Made by a program: the position numbers and the translations under genes. The notes below the pieces were generated by a model. It did not search any database and was not told the DNA's origin. It saw only the letters and a list, made by a program, of their open reading frames with translations. Of a DNA stretch of 64,000 nt, positions 33,468 through 42,949 are shown piece after piece (position 1 is the first letter of the stretch; each line of letters starts with the position of its first letter). This stretch comes from BOG-908 sp963848205 (GTDB lineage Bacteria > Pseudomonadota > Alphaproteobacteria > Acetobacterales > Acetobacteraceae): positions 558,001 through 622,000 of the forward strand of contig CAWKCV010000003.1 of assembly GCA_963848205.1 (NCBI GenBank), in the 5' to 3' direction.

Positions 33468-33557
33468 TGGCGGATGAGGTGAGATTCGAACTCACGGAGG
33501 GCTTGCACCCTCGGCGGTTTTCAAGACCGCTGCCTTAAACCACTCGGCCACCCATCC
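33468..33557 (-). tRNA. tRNA-Ser (anticodon TGA)
   Basis: On the minus strand, acceptor GGATGGG/CTCATCC, a D arm starting GCCGAGTGG, anticodon stem GCGGT/ACCGC around the TGA anticodon, a long variable arm GAGGG...CCCTC (type II tRNA), T arm GTGAG/CTCAC with TTCGAAT, discriminator G and encoded CCA are all present. Confidence 0.97.
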
Positions 33558-33684
33558 GGCTGCATGCACCCGCGCCTGCCCGGTTTAGCAAGCCGGCCGC
33601 CCGGTGGTCCATGGGCATGCTTCCCCAGATCGGCGTGACGACGTAGAAGCCGACAATTCGACGCTGAAGAGGATGAGCCGAACG

Positions 33685-34689
33685 ATGCGTGACTGGACAG
33701 GCTTCGCGGCCCCGAGTGCCTTGCTGGCCGCCTGGCTCGCCGCCAGCCCCGCCATCGCCGCGCCGCCGCCCGATCCGGACAGCATCTACACCATCCAGGT
33801 GGAAAACGACGCCGTCTCCACGCAGCGCGGCACGTCCGACCAATACTACACCAGCGGCCTGCGCCTGGCCTGGACGTCCGGGCAGAACGCAATCGGGCCC
33901 GCCACCGCGCTCGGCCAGTCGATCTGGGGCGCCGGCACCACGCGCCTGTCGCTGGAGATCAGCCAAAGCATTTTCACGCCGCGTGCAACCCAGATCAGCC
34001 CGCCGCCCCTCAACGACCGTCCCTATGCCGGCGAACTGCTTGCCACCGCCGGCCTGGTGCACGATTCCGACCAATCCCGCGAACTGATCGCCCTCACGCT
34101 CGGCGTCGTCGGCCCTTCCGCCCTCGGCCGCGAAGTGCAGAACGGCTTCCACAATCTCATCGGAGACACACCCAACCGCGGCTGGCACTACCAGTTGCCG
34201 GACCAGCCGGCCTTCGAAATTCTCGCCCAACGCACGCTGCGCATCCCGCTCGTCCAGCTTGGCCCGATCGAGACCGACGCTCTGCCAAGCGGCACCATCG
34301 GCATCGGCGACGTGCGCGACTACGCCCAGCTCGGCGGCGTGCTCCGCTTCGGCCAAGGCCTGCAAAGCGACTACGGCACAGCACGCATCGAGCCCGGGCT
34401 GAACGGATCGGACGCCTACACCGCCGTGCGTCCGTTCGCCTGGTACGCCTTCGCCGGCGTGGACGGCCAGGCAGTCGGCTACGACGTCAGCCTGGACGGC
34501 AGCACTTTCCGCAGCGACTCGCGCAACGTGCATCACATCTGGGATGTGGGCGAGTTCGAAGGCGGTCTCGCCGTCATGGCGTTCGGGGTAAGGCTGACCT
34601 ACACGCAGACTTGGCAGACGCAGGAGTTCAAGGGCGCGAAGGGCGGGTTGTTCAACTTTGGGTCTTTGGCATTGTCGACGAAGTTCTAA
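33685..34689 (+). CDS. LpxR-family outer-membrane lipid A deacylase
   Basis: The 334-residue product has a signal peptide (MRDWTGFAAPSALLAAWLAA ending near SPAIA) and LpxR features: IQVENDAV near the mature N-terminus, TSDQYYTSGLRLAW, and NDRPYAGELL followed by GVVGPSALGREVQN. LpxR is a beta-barrel that removes the 3'-acyloxyacyl chain of lipid A. The C-terminal residues alternate in barrel style and end in Phe, a usual outer-membrane signal. ATG 33685 has AGGATGAG at correct spacing; ATG 33673 is the alternative. Confidence 0.85.
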   Translation: MRDWTGFAAPSALLAAWLAASPAIAAPPPDPDSIYTIQVENDAVSTQRGTSDQYYTSGLRLAWTSGQNAIGPATALGQSIWGAGTTRLSLEISQSIFTPRATQISPPPLNDRPYAGELLATAGLVHDSDQSRELIALTLGVVGPSALGREVQNGFHNLIGDTPNRGWHYQLPDQPAFEILAQRTLRIPLVQLGPIETDALPSGTIGIGDVRDYAQLGGVLRFGQGLQSDYGTARIEPGLNGSDAYTAVRPFAWYAFAGVDGQAVGYDVSLDGSTFRSDSRNVHHIWDVGEFEGGLAVMAFGVRLTYTQTWQTQEFKGAKGGLFNFGSLALSTKF

Positions 34690-34737
34690 GGAAGGAAGCA
34701 GTCCTTTTTTGAAAAAAAGGACCAAAAAACTTTTGCT
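34690..34737 (+). repeat. Interspersed hairpin repeat, copy 2
   Basis: GGAAGGAAGCA, then arms GTCCTTTTTT and AAAAAAAGGAC around GA, then the tail CAAAAAACTTTTGCTCC. It starts at the LpxR stop and faces copy 3. Confidence 0.8.
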
Positions 34738-34780
34738 CCTTGGCGTACGCCTTGCGCGAGCATGCGGCAGCACGATCGAA

Positions 34781-34831
34781 GGTTTTTTGCTTCTTTCTTT
34801 CAAAAAAGAAGCCTTCCTTCCTGACCTTTCA
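34781..34831 (-). repeat. Interspersed hairpin repeat, copy 3 (inverted)
   Basis: This is the reverse orientation of copy 2, with arms CTTCTTTCTTT and AAAAAAGAAG. Together copies 2 and 3 form a facing pair about 45 bp apart that fills the gap before the transglycosylase gene. Confidence 0.78.
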
Positions 34832-34883
34832 CGTGAACATTTTGTGGTTTGAGCCGACGCGCACTCACGTGCCATCAACCCAA

Positions 34884-35840
34884 ATGATCACCCGCCGAAT
34901 CCTCCTGGCCGCCCCCCTTGCGATACCCTGTGCCGCCAACGCGCAAGGCGGCTTCCCCGCGTTCGTCGCCTCCGTCCGCGCCGAAGCCGTGCGCGCCGGC
35001 ATTCGCGGCCGCACGGTGGATACGGCGTTCGAGGGCGTGCAGCCCAACCCCAAGGTGCTCGAACTCGACCATCATCAGCCTGAGTTCTCGATGAGCTGGG
35101 CGCAGTATCGCGAGCGGGTACTGCCGCAAACCCGGCTGGCGAGGGTGAAATCCGCCTACGCCGCCCAAGCCGCCGAACTTGCCCGGATCACGCGAACATA
35201 TCGGGCCGATCCTCGTATCGTGGTCGGCATCTGGGCGCTGGAGAGCAATTTCGGCGAGAAAACCGGCAATTACCGCATCGTCGAGGCGCTGAGCACGCTC
35301 GCTTATGACGGCCGCCGCGCCAGCTACTTCCGCGGCGAACTGATCAATGCCTTGCGCATCCTCGACGCTGGCGACGTGACGCCTGGCGCGATGACCGGCA
35401 GCTGGGCGGGTGCCATGGGCCAGCCGCAATTCATGCCCAGCTCGTACCTGCGGTATGCCGTGGACGCGGACGGGGATGGGCGTCGCGACATCTGGACGAA
35501 CCGCGCGGACGTGTTCGGCTCGGTCGCCAACTATCTCGCCAAGAGCGGCTGGCGTTGGGGCGAACCCTGGGGCCAGCAGATCCAGGTGCCGCAAGGCTTG
35601 CTGCCTGGCGACACCGGGCGTGAGCGGGTGCGTAGCCTGGCCGAGTGGGAGGCGTCCGGCGTCCGGCGCATGGACGGCCGCCGGTTCAGCAGCCCGCAGA
35701 CACGCGGCGCAGTGCTGCTGCCCGACGGTTCGGGCGGCGATGCGTTCATGGTCTATGCCAATTTCAACGCCATCCGGCGCTACAATCCCTCCGATTTCTA
35801 TGCGTTGGGCGTGGGGCTGCTGGCTTACGCGGCCGCGTGA
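34884..35840 (+). CDS. mltB: Lytic murein transglycosylase (MltB type)
   Basis: The 318-residue product has a signal peptide (MITRRILLAAPLAIPCAANA) and the SLT fold: catalytic E120 in GIWALESNFG, SYFRGELINALRIL, GSWAGAMGQPQFMPSSYL and FGSVANYLAKSGW. It cleaves glycan strands to 1,6-anhydromuropeptides. The open frame reaches back to 34740 through the repeat pair, giving a false extension (CFFLSKKKP); ATG 34884 gives the proper signal. Its stop overlaps the rlpA start, so murein genes are coupled. Confidence 0.92.
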   Translation: MITRRILLAAPLAIPCAANAQGGFPAFVASVRAEAVRAGIRGRTVDTAFEGVQPNPKVLELDHHQPEFSMSWAQYRERVLPQTRLARVKSAYAAQAAELARITRTYRADPRIVVGIWALESNFGEKTGNYRIVEALSTLAYDGRRASYFRGELINALRILDAGDVTPGAMTGSWAGAMGQPQFMPSSYLRYAVDADGDGRRDIWTNRADVFGSVANYLAKSGWRWGEPWGQQIQVPQGLLPGDTGRERVRSLAEWEASGVRRMDGRRFSSPQTRGAVLLPDGSGGDAFMVYANFNAIRRYNPSDFYALGVGLLAYAAA

Positions 35841-36721
35841 GCATGCTCGGCCGGGCCGGGCTGTTCATGGGCGTGCTGGGCTTGTCGGGCTGCCTGCACC
35901 ACCATCCACCAGCCGCCGGGCCGGTGGCGCATCCGCATTACGAGCTCGGTGCCGCCTATCAGGCAAACGGGTTCTGGTATTATCCGGCCGAAGATTACGG
36001 GTTCGATACGACCGGGCTTGCGACCGTCAGCCGATCCTCCGTCGGGCTCACGGCAGATGGCGAGTTGCGCGACCCGGGTGGGCTGACCGGCGCGATGCAG
36101 ACCGTGCAGCTCCCGGCAATCGTCGAAGTGACCAACCTTGAGAACGGCCGGCAGATCATGGTGCGGGTGAACGATCGCGGGCCGGCCTCGCCAGGGCGCA
36201 TCATCGCATTGTCGCCGCGCGCTGCGCTGCTGCTGCAGGCCCGGTCGGACGGCACGCAGGTGCGCGTGCGTTTGGACCAGGCGATGAGTCACCAGGTGGT
36301 GGACCAGTTGGGCGGCGGCCCGCAGCTCCACATCGCCACCGCTCCTTCGGCCACGATTACCGCCGAGGCTCTGCCGCCCCCGGGCGGTGGTGCAGCGGGA
36401 CCGGCGCAGACGATCGGCGCCGCTCAGGCCGAACGAAGCGGACCAGCCGTGCCGGACCGCCTGCCCGAGCGGGTGACCGCGGGTTACGCCCGGCGCGGAA
36501 CGTTGATTTTGCGTTGCGGCACGTTCGGTCGCTTCAATTATGCCAATACCGTCGCCGCCAAGCTGGCGGGACTCGGTGCCGATGTAGTGCGATCCAGGGA
36601 CGGACGGCAGACGCGCTACGACGTGCAGGCAGGCCCGTTCGCCAATGTCGCCGCCGCCGACGCAGCCTTGGCGCAGGCGCTGCGGGCCGGGGTGATCGAC
36701 TCGCGTATCGTGGTGCAATGA
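35837..36721 (+). CDS. rlpA: Septal ring lipoprotein RlpA with SPOR domain
   Basis: From GTG 35837 (GTGA overlap with the previous stop; ATG 35843 is the alternative), the 294-residue protein has a lipobox LGLSGC with Cys19. An RlpA-like double-psi barrel carries VRVNDRGPASPGRIIALS. A Pro/Ala/Gly-rich linker and a C-terminal SPOR domain (GTLILRCGTFGRFNYAN to IDSRIVV) bind denuded septal glycan. It is presumably outer-membrane anchored at the division site. Its stop overlaps the next gene's upstream ATG. Confidence 0.9.
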   Translation: MSMLGRAGLFMGVLGLSGCLHHHPPAAGPVAHPHYELGAAYQANGFWYYPAEDYGFDTTGLATVSRSSVGLTADGELRDPGGLTGAMQTVQLPAIVEVTNLENGRQIMVRVNDRGPASPGRIIALSPRAALLLQARSDGTQVRVRLDQAMSHQVVDQLGGGPQLHIATAPSATITAEALPPPGGGAAGPAQTIGAAQAERSGPAVPDRLPERVTAGYARRGTLILRCGTFGRFNYANTVAAKLAGLGADVVRSRDGRQTRYDVQAGPFANVAAADAALAQALRAGVIDSRIVVQ

Positions 36722-36744
36722 TGAAATTGGAACGGGAGATTGCC

Positions 36745-38001
36745 ATGAGCCTGCCACGCCGATCGATGCTGCTGTGTGGTGCGGCGCTGCTTGCCGGCGG
36801 CCCGGCATGGGCCAAGCCGCACAAGGCAAAGGAAGCGGCCGCCAGAAAGCCGGGCGCACCCGGCGGCGACGACGAGGAGGGTGGTGCCGAAGGTGGCGCT
36901 GCGAATACGCCGTCCGGATCGGCTGCCAACACGCCGCTCGGCCCGATGGATACGTCGGCGCAATGGGCCTACATCACCGACTTCAACACCGGCGCCGCCC
37001 TGCTCGACAAGGCCGCCGATGCGCAGATGCCGCCCAGCTCGATGACCAAGCTGATGACCGCCTACATCGTCTATTCCAAGCTGAAAGCGGGCACGCTCAA
37101 CCTGACGCAGACGCTGCCTGTCAGCGAACATGCGTGGCGCACGCAGGGCTCGAAGATGTTCGTCGAGCTCGGCGGCCAGATCAAGGTGGAGGATCTGATA
37201 CGCGGGATGATCATCCAGTCCGGCAACGATGCGTGCATCGTGCTGGCGGAAGGCATTGCAGGTTCCGAAGAGCAGTTCGTTGAGATGATGAATGCCGAAG
37301 CGCAGAAGATCGGCCTGACGAACAGCGCATTCCGCAACTGCACCGGCTGGCCGGACCCCGCACACCACATGTCCGTCCGCGACATCGCCACACTGGCCAC
37401 GCGCATCATCAAGGATTTTCCGGAGTACTATCACTACGATTCGGAAAAGACGTTCACCTATCACGGGATCATCCAATACAACCGCAATCCGCTGGTGCAG
37501 CGCGGCATGGCCGATGGCCTGAAGACCGGCCATACGGATGCGGGCGGGTTCGGCGTGGTCGGCAGCGCCGAACATAACGGGCGGCGCGTGATCATGGTGC
37601 TGAACGGCATGCCGTCCGCGCGTGCGCGCGTGGAGGAAAGCGTGCGGCTGATGGGCTGGGCGTTCGCGAATTTCGAGAACGTCACGCTGTTCGCCGCCAA
37701 CGACGTCGTGGAAAACGCGCCCGTCTATCTCGGCAACCGCCACAACGTGCCGTTGGTGGGTGCACACGATCTCAAACTGACAATGCCGCGCGCCTGGCGC
37801 CAGCATGCCCACATCGCGATCAGCTACGACAGCCCGATTCCGGCGCCGATCCGCGCGGGCGATGTGGTGGGCAAGCTGACCGTGAGCGGGCAGGGCGTGC
37901 CGCAGACGGAAGTGCCGCTGGTCGCCGGCGAGGATGTCGGCCGCATGGCGCTGCCGGGGCGCGCGGTGGCGGTGGTTTCGCATTTTCTGACCGGCGTTTG
38001 A
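36745..38001 (+). CDS. dacC: D-alanyl-D-alanine carboxypeptidase (PBP5/6-type)
   Basis: The 418-residue product has a signal (MSLPRRSMLLCGAALLAGGP) and a Gly/Glu-rich linker to residue 65, then the S11 peptidase motifs: S99-M-T-K102, SGND (IIQSGNDACIVLAEG) and KTG (MADGLKTGHTDAGG). The C-terminal domain lies at about 320-418. It trims pentapeptides in the periplasm. I chose ATG 36745 because GGGAG lies six bases before it; ATGs at 36718 and 36721 overlap the rlpA stop. It forms a murein unit with mltB and rlpA. Confidence 0.92.
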   Translation: MSLPRRSMLLCGAALLAGGPAWAKPHKAKEAAARKPGAPGGDDEEGGAEGGAANTPSGSAANTPLGPMDTSAQWAYITDFNTGAALLDKAADAQMPPSSMTKLMTAYIVYSKLKAGTLNLTQTLPVSEHAWRTQGSKMFVELGGQIKVEDLIRGMIIQSGNDACIVLAEGIAGSEEQFVEMMNAEAQKIGLTNSAFRNCTGWPDPAHHMSVRDIATLATRIIKDFPEYYHYDSEKTFTYHGIIQYNRNPLVQRGMADGLKTGHTDAGGFGVVGSAEHNGRRVIMVLNGMPSARARVEESVRLMGWAFANFENVTLFAANDVVENAPVYLGNRHNVPLVGAHDLKLTMPRAWRQHAHIAISYDSPIPAPIRAGDVVGKLTVSGQGVPQTEVPLVAGEDVGRMALPGRAVAVVSHFLTGV

Positions 38002-38002
38002 G

Positions 38003-38050
38003 TAAGCAAGGCCTTCTTTCTTGATAGAAAGAAGCAAAGAACTTTTGAAA
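38003..38050 (+). repeat. Interspersed hairpin repeat, copy 4
   Basis: Arms CTTCTTTCT and AGAAAGAAG close TTGAT-like bases and are followed by CAAAGAACTTTTG. It lies directly before the TTG start of tmk, so the repeat tail forms the tmk leader. Confidence 0.75.
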
Positions 38051-38057
38051 GTCTGGC

Positions 38058-38681
38058 TTGCTTATCGTCCTTGAAGGCGGTGAGGGCTCCGGCAAGACTA
38101 CCGTGCTGCACGCGGTGGGCGCGGCGTTGCGCGCGCAGGGGCACGACGTGGTCCTCACCCGCGAGCCGGGCGGCACTTCGGAAGGCCTCGAACTACGCGC
38201 CCTTCTGCTCGCCGCCGACGGCCCGGCATGGGAGCCGATGGCCGAGCTGCTGCTGATGATGGCCGCGCGCGTACAGCACGTTACACGCGTGATCCGGCCC
38301 GCTTTGGCAGCCGGCCGCATCGTGCTCTGCGACCGCTTCATCGGCTCCACGATCGCCTATCAGGGGGCGGGACGCGGCATCCCCGAAGCATTCATTGCCG
38401 ACCTGCATCGCCAGACGACAGGCGGCCTGATGCCGGATCTGACCGTGCTGCTGGACGTCGATCCACGGGTGGGCCTCGCCCGCAGCGTGCGCCGGCTGGG
38501 AAATGCGCGGGCGAACGAGGGGCGTTTCGAAGCGCTGGACCTCGCCTTCCACGATCGGGTGAGGGCGTCGTTCCTCTCGCAAAGCGGCCCAAGTCTGACG
38601 GTTGATGCGAGCGCGCCTGCCCACATCGTGCAGGACCAGGTCGTGCCTGGCATTCTGGCCGCCATAGCAAACCGGAGCTGA
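38058..38681 (+). CDS. tmk: Thymidylate kinase
   Basis: The 207-residue protein starts at TTG 38058 (LIVLEGGEGSGKTT, P-loop) and contains LTREPGGTSEGLELR, the DR(F/Y) motif in LCDRFIGSTIAYQGAGRGI, and PDLTVLLDVDPRVGLAR. It phosphorylates dTMP to dTDP. The family N-terminus matches this start closely, and no ATG is available. No obvious ribosome site is seen; the leader is a hairpin repeat. In many alphaproteobacteria holB follows tmk, but here a convergent glycosyltransferase gene follows instead. Confidence 0.94.
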   Translation: MLIVLEGGEGSGKTTVLHAVGAALRAQGHDVVLTREPGGTSEGLELRALLLAADGPAWEPMAELLLMMAARVQHVTRVIRPALAAGRIVLCDRFIGSTIAYQGAGRGIPEAFIADLHRQTTGGLMPDLTVLLDVDPRVGLARSVRRLGNARANEGRFEALDLAFHDRVRASFLSQSGPSLTVDASAPAHIVQDQVVPGILAAIANRS

Positions 38682-38719
38682 AGACCGCAGCCGCGAAATC
38701 GCCGCTGCTTCGACGCCTC

Positions 38720-39804
38720 CTAAAGGCCGAGCCGGCGGGCCCATCGCCCGAACATCTCGCTTTCGCCGAACTCCCGTGCTGCCTTGACCCGATTGGCCGC
38801 GCCCACCTCGGCCAGGTTCGCGTCCAGTAACGCCGCCAATCCGGCCGCGAACGCACCGTCATCGGCCGGCGTCACGAACGGCGCGTTTTCGGACGCCAGC
38901 ATCGTTCGCACATCACCCACATCGGTGCAGACGGTCGGCAGACCGGCGCCCATCGCCTCGAGCAGCGAAATCGGCATCTGCTCGGTGTCAGAAGACAGCG
39001 CGAACACATCGAATGTGGCGAGCCAGCGTTCCGGCTCGGCACTTTGGCCGGCGAAGGTCGTGAGATGCGCTATGCCGAGCGAGTGCGCCTGCGCCTCCAG
39101 CCCCGCGCGCTCCGCACCGTCGCCCACGATGATCAGGCGCAGCTTGCGCTTTCTGCCGACGGCGGCGGCCGCTCGCAGCAGCCGGCCCAGGTTTTTCTCC
39201 GCCCGCAAGGCGGCGATGGTGCCGACGACAGGCCCCTCGCCGGGCGGCAGCTCCATCGGGCGCGCGCCATGGAAACGGGCGAGATCGATGCCGTTCGGCA
39301 CATAATGCAGGTGTCGCGCCGGTAGCCGCCATTGTTTGAGCGCGATGCGTTCCAGCGTGCGGCTCGGCAGAATGACATTCGCGCCGCGCAGCGCGATGCG
39401 GCGGGTGAGCACGCGTCGCGGCAGTTGGCGGTCGCGCTCTTCGGGTCCGAACCCGTCTTCGGCGTGCAGATGCGGCAGCCCGGCCAGCCGCGCGCCGATC
39501 AGCCATTCGATCGCGCCCCAATTGCCGGTGACCACCATGCGCGGCTTGGCCTCGCGCAGGAACCGCCGGGCAAACAGCACCGCGTCCGGCAGTCGCTTCG
39601 GCACCGGGCCGAGCCTGGGAAACTGCACGTCCAGCCTTGGCGACAATTTATCGGCGCAGGCGAGCTCGCCATTGAGCGAGACCACGGTATGCGACACGTC
39701 CGGGCCGAGATGGTTGGCGAGCGAGGCGAAGCGCACCTGCGGGCCGCCAATGCCGAAGCCGGGAAACACCCACAGCAGGCGGCCCGGCAGACGCACCGTG
39801 TCCC

Positions 39805-39808
<4 letters not shown>
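38720..39808 (-). CDS. GT4-family glycosyltransferase
   Basis: The 362-residue GT-B enzyme has an N-terminal RLLWVFPGFGIGGPQVRFAS, VPNGIDLARFHG, VVGTIAALRAEKNLGRLLRA and the donor region SSDTEQMPISLLEAMGAGLP. Its ATG overlaps the stop of the amidotransferase gene (ATGA), so the two are co-translated. It is the left end of a polysaccharide region. The sugar is unknown. Confidence 0.87.
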
Positions 39809-41724
<1,916 letters not shown>

Positions 41725-41756
41725 GTCTGGTCTCGTGTCGTCCGTGCGGAAAGCAT

Positions 41757-41803
41757 AAAGCAAGCAGTCCTTTTTTGAAAAAAAGGACCAAAAACTTTCG
41801 TCC
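41757..41803 (+). repeat. Interspersed hairpin repeat, copy 5
   Basis: AAGCAA then AGTCCTTTTTT and AAAAAAAGGACC arms, then AAAAACTTTCG. It faces copy 6 in the gap between the divergent amidotransferase and beta-helix genes. Confidence 0.8.
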
Positions 41804-41845
41804 TCCGACGTGTGTCGATCCCGGAGATCGCGACAGCGGAAGCAG

Positions 41846-41892
41846 AAGTTTTTTGGTTCCTTTTTTTCAAAAAAGAACGTTTTCTTCCTTTC
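41846..41892 (-). repeat. Interspersed hairpin repeat, copy 6 (inverted)
   Basis: AGAAGTTTTTTGG, then TTCCTTTTTTT and AAAAAAGAACG arms, then TTTTCTTCC. It is the partner of copy 5, about 43 bp away. Confidence 0.75.
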
Positions 41893-41919
41893 CCTTTGGT
41901 GATCGCCTATCACCCCGCC

Positions 41920-42834
41920 ATGAAATACGCCTTCTTGCTCGCCCTCCTCCTTCCCGTCACGGCTCACGCCAAAATCCTCGAAGCCGGCACCGGCCACACC
42001 TACAAGCTGCCGTCCGAGGCCATTGCGGCCGCCGGTCCGGGCGACACGGTGCGCATCTATCCCGGCCAGTATTTCGACTGCGCGACCACCACCGCGAGCC
42101 CGCTCACCATCGAAGGCGTGGGCGACCCGGCGACCGTCGTGCTGACCGACAAGGCGTGCGGCGGCAAGGCGCTGCTGATCGCCGACAGCGCCGACCTCAC
42201 CGTGCGCAATCTCACCCTGACCCGCGCACGCGTGCCGGACGGCAATGGCGCCGGCATACGCGCGGAGGGCCACCACCTCACCGTGGAAGGCGTGCGTTTC
42301 GTCAACAACCAGGACGGTATCCTCACCGCGCAGGATGGCGACACCACCGTCACCGTCTCGCACAGCCAGTTCATCAAGAACGGCACCTGCACCAGCCTGT
42401 GCGCGCACGGCATCTATGCCGGCCATATCGCCAGCCTGGTGGTGCGCGACAGCCAGTTCAGCGGCACCAAGGAGGGCCACGACATCAAGTCGCGCGCTCT
42501 GCACACCGAAGTGACCGGCTGCTCGATCGAGGACGGTCCGGACGGCACGGCGAGCTACCTGATCGAGGTGCCGAACGGTGGCGGCGTCATCGTACGCAAC
42601 AACAAGCTGGAGAAGGGCCCGCATTCAGGCAACCACACCGCGGCAATCTCCATCGGGGCGGAGGGCGTCAGCCAGCCGACACCGGAGATCACCGTGGAGG
42701 ACAATGTTTTCGTCAATGACGGCGATTACCATACCGTGCTCGTGGACAACGGAACGGCCACCGAGGCGACGTTGCGCCACAACAAGATTTCCGGCGCCGC
42801 GACCCCGTTGCGCGGCGATGGCAGCAGTCAATAA
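41920..42834 (+). CDS. Exported right-handed beta-helix protein
   Basis: The 304-residue product starts MKYAFLLALLLPVTAHAKIL with a clear signal peptide, followed by pectate-lyase-like parallel beta-helix rungs (LTIEGVG, LTVRNLTLTRA, LTVEGVRFVNNQDGI, VTVSHSQFIKNG, EITVEDNVFVND). It shares its rung order and the strings GH-(D/E)-x-KSRA and GTASY with the first half of the 738-residue protein encoded next, so the two are paralogues. Such proteins bind or cleave polysaccharide; no catalytic residues are evident. Confidence 0.82.
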   Translation: MKYAFLLALLLPVTAHAKILEAGTGHTYKLPSEAIAAAGPGDTVRIYPGQYFDCATTTASPLTIEGVGDPATVVLTDKACGGKALLIADSADLTVRNLTLTRARVPDGNGAGIRAEGHHLTVEGVRFVNNQDGILTAQDGDTTVTVSHSQFIKNGTCTSLCAHGIYAGHIASLVVRDSQFSGTKEGHDIKSRALHTEVTGCSIEDGPDGTASYLIEVPNGGGVIVRNNKLEKGPHSGNHTAAISIGAEGVSQPTPEITVEDNVFVNDGDYHTVLVDNGTATEATLRHNKISGAATPLRGDGSSQ

Positions 42835-42949
42835 CCTGACTTTGTCTCACGCAGTGCAAAAAATCTTGCTGAGAACGGCGTCCGTTTAATCGTTTGTTCG
42901 CGTCTGTGACCGAAACTGAGAGCCGCACCGGTTTTCAGGGAAAAGTCCT

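Noticed and set aside
41725..42624. 300-residue N-terminal extension of the AsnB frame
   Set aside because: Class II amidotransferases need Cys at position 2, which only the ATG at 41724 provides. The extension is antisense to the beta-helix gene and passes through two repeats.
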